DNA of 64,000 nt from Archivesica marissinica (lineage: Eukaryota; Mollusca; Bivalvia; Venerida; Vesicomyidae): positions 34,362,164-34,426,163 of the forward strand of contig CM026394.1 of NCBI GenBank assembly GCA_014843695.1, written 5' to 3'. Positions 57,356-64,000 of this stretch are shown piece after piece. The notes beneath the pieces are model-generated. The model was not told the origin of the DNA, did not search any database, and worked only from the letters and a program-made list of their open reading frames with translations. Within the stretch, counting starts at the first letter, position 1; every line of letters starts with the position of its first letter. Both the position numbers and the translations under genes were made by a program.

Positions 57356-57739
57356 CAGTAATCGCATCACTCTGTCTAGAGTATACATTTTCACTGTTAC
57401 TTGCTTTTTATTATTATAATGCTAATGATTATGCCAACACTCTTAAGTTTGAGAAGAGAATAGTATACTGGGTGTTGGATTTTATTGTCATCACTGATTG
57501 CCATTGTGAGTAGAGCTGAAGCCAATCGTGAGACATAATGTGTTTTCAGCTAAAGAACCATCTATATGTCTGCATGTAAGCATTGAAGAGCTGCCACCAT
57601 GAGCATAATATAAACAATGAACACAAACATGAATAGTTGTCAGAGTGATGTTACACATAAACATGCCACTAAGTTAGTACACAAGACATTAAAAGACATC
57701 TTCCCTATGAAGTTAGAAAATGAGACACTTAAACTTACC

Positions 57740-58015
57740 TTCCTTAACATACAGAAATTACTACCTGGAGATCTAATAGGTCTATAAATTGTTACACAAC
57801 AAAGAAAATATTGACTTCAAAATATTCTTTGATATGACCGATACAACAACCACTAGGGGTCATCCATATAAGATACAGAAACATTTAAATGTCGGCTTTA
57901 AATTACGAAAAATTTCTTTTCACAACGAGTGATTAATCACTGGAAGCTCTACCCACACTAGTGGTGGCAGCACCTACACTAAATCATTTTAATAACCTAA
58001 TAGACAATTATTATG
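57740..58015 (+). pseudogene. LINE reverse-transcriptase C-terminal remnant
   Basis: With stops and frameshifts this reads LPGDLIG, FFDMTDTTTTRGHPYKI and (F)FSQRVI..W, the order typical of the C-terminal part of non-LTR retrotransposon polymerases (GDLI..., TRGH..K, FF..RV...WN.LP). It is degenerate and not functional. The exact clade is not clear from this piece. Confidence 0.55.
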
Positions 58016-58776
58016 GAGATGATATTAATACACTTACCGAAACGGAGAATATCTGAGTACACAAACAAGAGGGGGTTATAGATGTTAGACGACTTGCGAC
58101 CATCAACACAGATACGATACAATGCGATACACATGCAACACTGTTACAGGGAGCTCCATATTACAGATATCCCAAATCTAATGAGTCTGATGAAGGCTAT
58201 ATTGTCATGTGAATTTGGTGAAGCAGCAGTCCAAATCATACCACAATACTTCAAGGCACCTATGCACGTCGTACTTGTTATTTTTTATTTATGCACCAGA
58301 AATTGTTGAATATCTTATTTTGATATAGCTAGTAAACATCATTGAATAAAAACGCTTATTGTTGTTTATCAGAAATGGTAGAGAAACTATTTTTCTGGTT
58401 AGTTGAAGATTATTTAAATTCGGATAGCTATCTAAATTGCTCATATACTGCATCAGTTTCGGTGGAAATATTCTCCCTAATATTTGTTTGTTTATATTTG
58501 TCTGCTGGACCAGTCACGTGACAGTTGGATCAGGCTACCGATACACTCAACCGTCAACGGAATGCTATTGAACTATGCTTCAGCTCTGCCAGCGAAATTA
58601 GCCTAGAACTATATAAACATTTTAAATACTGATGTAAATGGACAAATAAGCCGAGCATAGGAATACGCCGAGAATAGGTTCCACCAATCTATCGATAAAA
58701 ATAATTTGAAGAAACATGAAATAAATTGATAAAAACCTAAAACTTATGATAATAAAGCTCTAAAAACTATTAATAC

Positions 58777-58812
58777 CTGACAATAAATCGCTTTTAGGTC
58801 TTCTTCTTTCAT
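58777..58812 (-). CDS. Candidate first coding exon of a minus-strand gene
   Basis: ATG at 58812-58810 in GGCAATGAAAG opens MKEEDLKAIYCQ up to donor TGTCAG|GTATTA (phase 0). Its position near a divergent plus-strand gene (60796) fits a start exon, but the 12-codon frame is weak evidence alone. The link to exons 56061-56174 and 55059-55178 is a guess, and at least one exon between is missing. Confidence 0.25.
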
Positions 58813-58879
58813 TGCCAAGAACAGCACAAAATAGATGCAGCCAGCTCGGTACCCCAAAAATAATGATGCAGACGACAGG

Positions 58880-60326
58880 AAGTGACTTTTGACGGGAAAA
58901 CAGTTGGCCGCTTTAGCAATGAAAATTAATTAATTATGCAACTTGACTAAATCATTGCATGTTTCAGCCGATTCTGTCTGTGTTCGACTTTGACAGAACA
59001 CTCATATCGATGACCAATATTACAAATGAAATAAAAAGCAAAACCGCAACCCCCTTCCAATTGATGTTACGCCGATCCCGGATAGCCAAGTTGATTGACG
59101 GAGTGTTTACACAGTTACTCCCCTTTTACTAGAAAAAAGAACTTCCGGTTAAAATGTGTCTTAATTTAAGGTATCAATATGATATTGTTTGTTACTTTAT
59201 TGCAGTTGTCCTTTAGCTTTCAAGTATATAGTTATTGTATTTATTGTGTGAACTTATCAGTACACATGTCACAATTGGGTACATCGTATATATATCCGAA
59301 TATACCGATTAGGTACCGGTGACATAAGCTACAACGTGTGTATTTGTGTTTCAAAGAGAGGCTATGCAAATACGGTTCACTCTCAATTAAGCATACTGAT
59401 ATTTATTTTATAGCATGCAATATCAATTAGTAAGAAATAACAAATACATGAATCAATAACAAAGTGAAAACACCAGCACTGACCTCCATCTTATATTTAT
59501 GCAGTGATCGGTATCGGTGAAAATGTTGAATGTAAATTTCACCTCAGAAGTTTATACCAGTAGCAATACATATCATATAAGTAAATCATGTGAAATCACA
59601 AGAGTGGCGGGCACCTTACAAATGTCAAATACAGCCGATACTTAACAAAGTCATTGAAATTCACCTAAATATTGACTACTTAAACGAAAACTTACGAGAG
59701 TAATGGGAAAAAAACAAGTTTTAAATAAATCACAGGAATCTGAGATTTTATCATCATGGAATGGGGTCGACGATATAATTGTTTGTTTTTCGATTGTAAT
59801 TGTCAATGTTAATTTTGTGTGTGTAGATCCAAAACACTTATTGACTAAGTATTAGTTGCCTTTAACTACATGTAACAAGCCCAGTAGTTTGGCTGTCACA
59901 CAGTGTTATCTATCATTTTCTTGTTTGGAGTGATGGATGGGGTATGGTAGGCATTGCATTCCTGTAGTTATATTTAGAGAGAGGGTGTCCTGGGATATAG
60001 GTACAGGGTTATTGCTGCCTAAAACATGGTTTTGGTGCCTTTATGGATAAAATCTCATGTTTCTGTGAATATATGTTGATGGTAAATGTACCCGTAGAAA
60101 TTACATTTCAGCTTGTTTTTTCTATGGACAGTTGCGGAACTCCCGACAGAAATAATCATTAGTATTCACTAAATGTGCATGTGCGGTTCTGATATCACCG
60201 CTAATTAGTATTCACCGATATTAGGGTCACTGGGGATACAAATATATGTCTTGAATAACTGTGATTCCAACTCCAAACAAATATCTCATATTGGACTCAT
60301 ATTATATTAACCCTTCCCTTAACAGA
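58880..60326. other. Intergenic region, nothing recognised
   Basis: Between a possible minus-strand start and the MFS gene. Mostly AT-rich single-copy sequence; no exons, arrays or clear promoter motifs seen. Confidence 0.4.
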
Positions 60327-60563
60327 GATTTAAGTTAATAAATTATTATATCTCCATACAAACGACAACCATTTAGCTATCATACAGTGGATAAGTAGTC
60401 GCCATATCTATCCCACCTCCATAAATATTACTGGGACTACATGAGATTTAGGTTAATATACTATTATATCTCCATACAAACGACAACCATTTAGTTATCA
60501 TGCAGTGGATAAGTAGTCGCCATATCTATCCCACCTCCATAGATATTACTGGGACTACATGAG
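60327..60563. repeat. 119-bp direct tandem duplication
   Basis: GAGATTTAAGTTAATAAATT to GGGACTACAT is followed by a second copy (about 60446-60563) with a handful of substitutions. It lies 200 bp upstream of the first seen exon of the MFS gene, in promoter or 5' UTR territory. Confidence 0.9.
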
Positions 60564-60765
60564 ATTCTGGCCTTTATTATGAACATTGGTTTGGATACTA
60601 CATTGTCAATGTATGTCATATTTGTAATGGTGTCGAGAGGTGCTTCTATGAGGGAAAGAGTTAATATAAAACGTGATTGGATATGTTTCACCTTGTACAA
60701 TCATGTGAGTCTCTAGGTTTTTATGTGCATATAATTTTGTCTCGTGTCTACATGATTGTTTACAG

Positions 60766-60913
60766 TCTGACTCTGTGATACTGGAATTTATAAACATGAC
60801 AAATCCTGAGGATTCAGTAAATGATGACCAGGAGGCTGATGAGATGATAAAAGAAGTAGCAGCTGATGAGCCGCTGGAATATATCCTCCCGGTATCACTA
60901 CGTAATTCACAAG
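60766..60913 (+). CDS. MFS transporter (MFSD4/NaGLT1-type), first coding exon
   Basis: Acceptor GATTGTTTACAG, likely start ATG at 60796 (AACATGAC, A at -3), donor CAAG|GTTAAG, phase 1 out. It encodes an acidic cytoplasmic N-terminus: MTNPEDSVNDDQEADEMIKE then VAADEPLEYILPVSLRNSQ. The 30 bases before the ATG stay open in frame back to the acceptor, so an earlier start in an unseen upstream exon cannot be excluded. Confidence 0.65.
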
Positions 60914-60962
60914 GTTAAGATTCTTTAGTACTTGCAGTTTTCTTATATATTGTATAATTTGT

Positions 60963-61196
60963 TAGTTTATGCAAATTTAATTTAGCTTCATTACGAAACA
61001 AGTTCTTACAATATTAGTTTAATCGCTCTTGAGGCCTCTTTCCTGAAGGAATCCAATGCCATTAGGGAATGAGAAGAGGCAATGTGGATCTAAGTGTCTT
61101 GACTAAGAACACAACCACCAAGGTTTTGGCGGGGTTCAAACTCGCAACCTCTCGATTCTAAGGCTGACTTTGTATCCATTACACCGCAGAGGCTTC
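60963..61196 (-). mobile_element. SINE-A-related, diverged head
   Basis: Tail GTTTATGCAAATTTAATTTA and GAAACAAGTTCTTACAA as in SINE-A, but the tRNA-like head differs (inverse of GCGGTGTAATGGATACAAAG, loop TTAGAAT). Intronic. Confidence 0.68.
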
Positions 61197-61419
61197 ACAA
61201 TAATAATGAGTATTATTTTACCGAAACATTTTAGGTTAATTTGAATGTTAGTATAAAAAATTTTAAATGTAATTATGTCACACGAATTACTGTCTAAAAT
61301 TTGCATTGATAAGATCACCCATGATGGATTCTACATCAATGCATAATTGGGATGTGTCAGTTAAGTGTGTAATGCCATTAAACTTGTGAATAAAATTGAA
61401 CAATCATGTTTTAAGTCGA

Positions 61420-61740
61420 GTTTATACAACTTTATTTTAGCTCAATTGCGAAACAAGTTTTTACAGCATTAGATTAATCGCTCTTGAGACCTCATTCTGC
61501 TCTTGAGACCTCATTCTGCTCTTGAGACATCGTTCTGCTCTTGAGACCTCATTCTGCTCTTGCTTGAGACCTCATTCTGCTCTTGAGACTTCATTCTGCT
61601 CTTGAGACCTCATTCTGCTCTTGAGACCTCATTCTGCTCTTGAGACCTCATTCTGCTATTGAGACCTCATTCCTGATGGAATTCATCGCCATGAGGGGGA
61701 GAGAAGAGGCAATGTAGATTAACTAACAACACTACCACTG
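61420..61740 (-). mobile_element. SINE-A-related with 19-bp internal expansion
   Basis: SINE tail (TTTATACAACTTTATTTTAG) with about ten tandem copies of TGCTCTTGAGACCTCATTC (61485-61665). The unit is the SINE's own GCTCTTGAGACCTCATTC segment. It ends in a degenerate body. Confidence 0.8.
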
Positions 61741-61840
61741 AGGACCTACCATGGATGAAACTTGCAGCCCTTGTGTTACAAGGTGGACTCTAATGTTTAG
61801 TAGAAAGCTTAATTATTAACCAATCTTTTCCTACATGAAG

Positions 61841-61986
61841 GTATATCATTGAATGGATACAAGATACCTGCTGAAGTTACTGCTAACTACAAGGATTACA
61901 GTCTATGTAAGAGAGTGAAGGTTGACCATCCCTTCCGGAGAAGATTCATACACACATTGTGGCTGTTCTGGGCATTTGTTGGCCTC
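61841..61986 (+). CDS. MFS transporter, exon 2 (start of TM1)
   Basis: Acceptor TTCCTACATGAAG, 146 nt, donor GGCCTC|GTAAGT, phase 1 in and 0 out. It encodes ISLNGYKIPAEVTANYKD and YSLCKRVKVDHPFRRR, a basic juxtamembrane stretch, then FIHTLWLFWAFVGL, the first half of transmembrane helix 1. Confidence 0.72.
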
Positions 61987-62144
61987 GTAAGTTATTGCCT
62001 TGGATCAATTTACAGTGTGATTTGGACTTTGGTGTCTCTAAATGGACCATTTCTCCCTACTTTCAACTGAGGCAGAAATTTCTCACTACATACATTTGTA
62101 AATTTGTATTCAAATAGTCTTCTTTTTCTAATTTACATGTATTG

Positions 62145-62372
62145 TATATATACTTTATTTATTTTACAACGATTGCGAAGCAAGTTTTAACAACTTATAT
62201 TAATCACCCTCGTTGGCTCGGATGAAAGCGTATATGTGGTCATTCATGTGGGAGGAAACCGGAGTACCCGGAGAAAACCCACCTGTCCGATCTGGCGACC
62301 ATCGTACCATCTCACATACTACCCTGTCCGAGGATCGAACCCGGGTCGCATTGGTGAGAAGCGAGCGCGCTA
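62145..62372 (-). mobile_element. SINE-C with target-site duplication
   Basis: ACATGTATTG lies at 62135-62144 and 62373-62382. The inverse SINE-C between them ends in the head at GCGAGCGCGCTA. Confidence 0.87.
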
Positions 62373-62382
62373 ACATGTATTG

Positions 62383-63411
62383 GAAATCTACATTAGCGGA
62401 TCCAGGGTGAGGGTGGACCCGACACATGCCCCTCCTTAACATCTGTCAAGCAGAGGTTAAATACGGGCAATGATACACTCTTAGAACATATATTATGTTA
62501 CAATGTTGCAAATTTTCTCCATCGCACCGCTAACTCGTTAATTACAATGTATAACCAGCAATTTCCACGTATACAGGTATTATAACAATCTATATCATTG
62601 CATAATACTTTATGCTTTCGATCATGACCTATTCCTATTGATTATTATATACATTTCACTGTTATTTGGTACAAACAAAACAGCCTGAAAATGCACCCAA
62701 ATACACCAAGAGCAATACTCCCTCAACTATTTTGTGGGTGGAGGGTGCATGACACCAGACCTCCCTAGTCAACTCACACCCTCCACCCTTAATGCCAATT
62801 CCTGGACCTGCCCCTGGTCTAGATTAACCCAGGTTTCTATCTGCAGTGTTACTATGATTACATTGTTCTATTCTGATCAACTTTAATTTTCATAAATAAA
62901 AGCTTGTAATCACAAATTTTAATCATTCATTACTTCAAGTTACTTGCCAAGAGTATTATATCTGATTGTGGACCACATCATATTAGTATACATATCAGCC
63001 GGTAATATAATAAATACATTGTCCGTTGCATGTATAGCACTCAATGTCCTTGTTATTAGAGGTTTAAACAAGAAGTCAAACAAGAACATAGTTTGCATTG
63101 TTTTCTACTGTTACAAATATTATGCTACTAATAAAGGGCAACTTCTCGAATGACAGCCCATTACCCTCATACCAAAGTTTGAATGAGGCTCAACAACAGC
63201 CATCTTCAAATAACAGCCACGTTATCACAATGATTGGAAGGAGGTTGTATGAACAGCATCAGAGAATGTGCTGAGTATGTTGTCTTCGATCAGCTTTCAT
63301 GCTTAGTTCACTCTACACCTAGTGCTCAAGGTGAGCTTTTGTAACAGCCATGTGTCTGGCGACCGCCATCGTGCGTCATGAAGCGTCAACATGTCCCTTC
63401 AAACGACATCT
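62383..63411. other. Intron of the MFS gene, no exon seen
   Basis: 62390-62830 starts TTAGCGGATCCAGGGTGAGG and ends CAATTCCTGGACCTGCCCCT, imperfectly inverted ends that suggest a degenerate transposon. The rest is AT-rich. Confidence 0.4.
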
Positions 63412-63548
63412 GGTGTAAAGCACCGACACGAGACCTCGGTTTAACGTCCCATCTGAAAGACTGTTAATTTTATTAGGGTCAGACGGGGGATCGAACCTGC
63501 GATCCCTGGATTACCAGTCCAGCGTGTTACCTCTGGACTACATATCCA
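63412..63548 (-). mobile_element. SINE-B, head-side half
   Basis: Inverse copy from GGTGTAAAGCACCGACACGA to the head TCTGGACTACATATCC; the tail half is missing. Confidence 0.78.
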
Positions 63549-63627
63549 CATTTTCAGTTTTTCAACTTGGGTGAGCGATCCAGGCCCTTCATGGCCTTTT
63601 TGTTATCTTAATTTATGGTCTAAACAG

Positions 63628-63757
63628 GGTTGGATGGTTGGACAGATGGGACCTTCGTTTCCAGACCTCAGATTGATTGTTCATCAAGATCTTGACACAG
63701 CTTCCTGGTTGTTCACAATATTCTCTGTTGGTTATATGATAGGATCATTTGTTGGAG
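63628..63757 (+). CDS. MFS transporter, exon 3 (TM1-TM2)
   Basis: Acceptor GGTCTAAACAG, 130 nt, donor GGAG|GTAATT, phase 0 in and 1 out. It encodes GWMVGQMGPSFPDLRLIV and HQDLDTASWLFTIFSVGYM, ending IGSFVGG. The (G)Q(M/L)GP(S/T)..DL motif after TM1 and GY(M/L)IGS..GG in TM2 are typical of the MFSD4/sodium-dependent glucose transporter 1 group. With exon 2 it gives two helices; the remaining ten lie beyond the right edge. Transport substrate cannot be read from this part. Confidence 0.75.
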
Positions 63758-63812
63758 GTAATTATACATGTATGTGCTGATTGCTGGGAGCAGTTTGGAA
63801 ACTCTATGACCT

Positions 63813-64000
63813 AATGGGGCCTCTGTGATGAAGTGGTTAGTTACCATTGTTGACTTCATATCACTAGCCCGTGTGCACACCGCTGTCGGTTCGAGTCTCA
63901 CTAGGGTTGTCAAATTCTATCTTGTGAGGAAGCTATCCAGCTGGCTTGTGGAAGGCTAGTGGTTCTACCTGGATGCCTGTCTGTGTCTGAAATACTGCTT
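63813..64000 (+). mobile_element. SINE-G, cut by window edge
   Basis: tRNA-like head (CTCTGTGATGAAGTGGTTAG; GTCGGTTCGAGTCTCACTAG) and body (AAGCTATCCAGCTGGCTTGT, AGTGGTTCTACCTGGATGCC), a layout I know from bivalve genomes. Intronic. Confidence 0.72.

Overview
Eukaryotic (metazoan) genomic DNA, most probably from a bivalve mollusc. Evidence: short exons with GT-AG borders and consistent phases, many tRNA-headed SINEs and small terminal-inverted-repeat elements of kinds I associate with bivalve genomes, and a very high load of intronic minisatellites (about 26 kb of the 62 kb that is sequenced). The species cannot be named from the sequence. Two runs of exactly 1000 N (13616-14615 and 36385-37384) show a scaffolded assembly.

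Layout. (1) 1-13427, minus strand: six exons of one gene (13366-13427, 11630-11772, 8782-8890, 6138-6295, 2310-2435, 1-100), chained without a break in phase. They encode a cysteine- and aromatic-rich extracellular module resembling large metazoan proteins annotated with LolA-like domains. (2) N gap. (3) 14621-47064, plus strand: a second, homologous module in the opposite orientation, followed by a Ser/Thr/Pro mucin-like repeat exon, three exons of ectodomain and a C-terminal membrane-anchor exon. The last three exons occur twice, with their introns, in a segmental duplication (copy A 30146-36384, copy B 39108-47820). (4) 47821-54411: a 6.6-kb 50-bp satellite. (5) 55059-58812, minus strand: weakly supported exons of an unknown gene. 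(6) 60796 to the right edge, plus strand: the first three coding exons of a major facilitator transporter of the MFSD4/NaGLT1 type.

The two homologous gene parts meet head to head at the first N gap, so either two divergent paralogues lost their 5' exons in the gap or one contig is misoriented. Introns hold at least seven SINE families (called A to G here), several inserted in one another with clear target-site duplications, and small DNA transposons including a TTAA-flanked element inside a SINE. Nearly all long open reading frames in the window are readings through tandem repeats. Family names for proteins come from memory of the families, not from a search.
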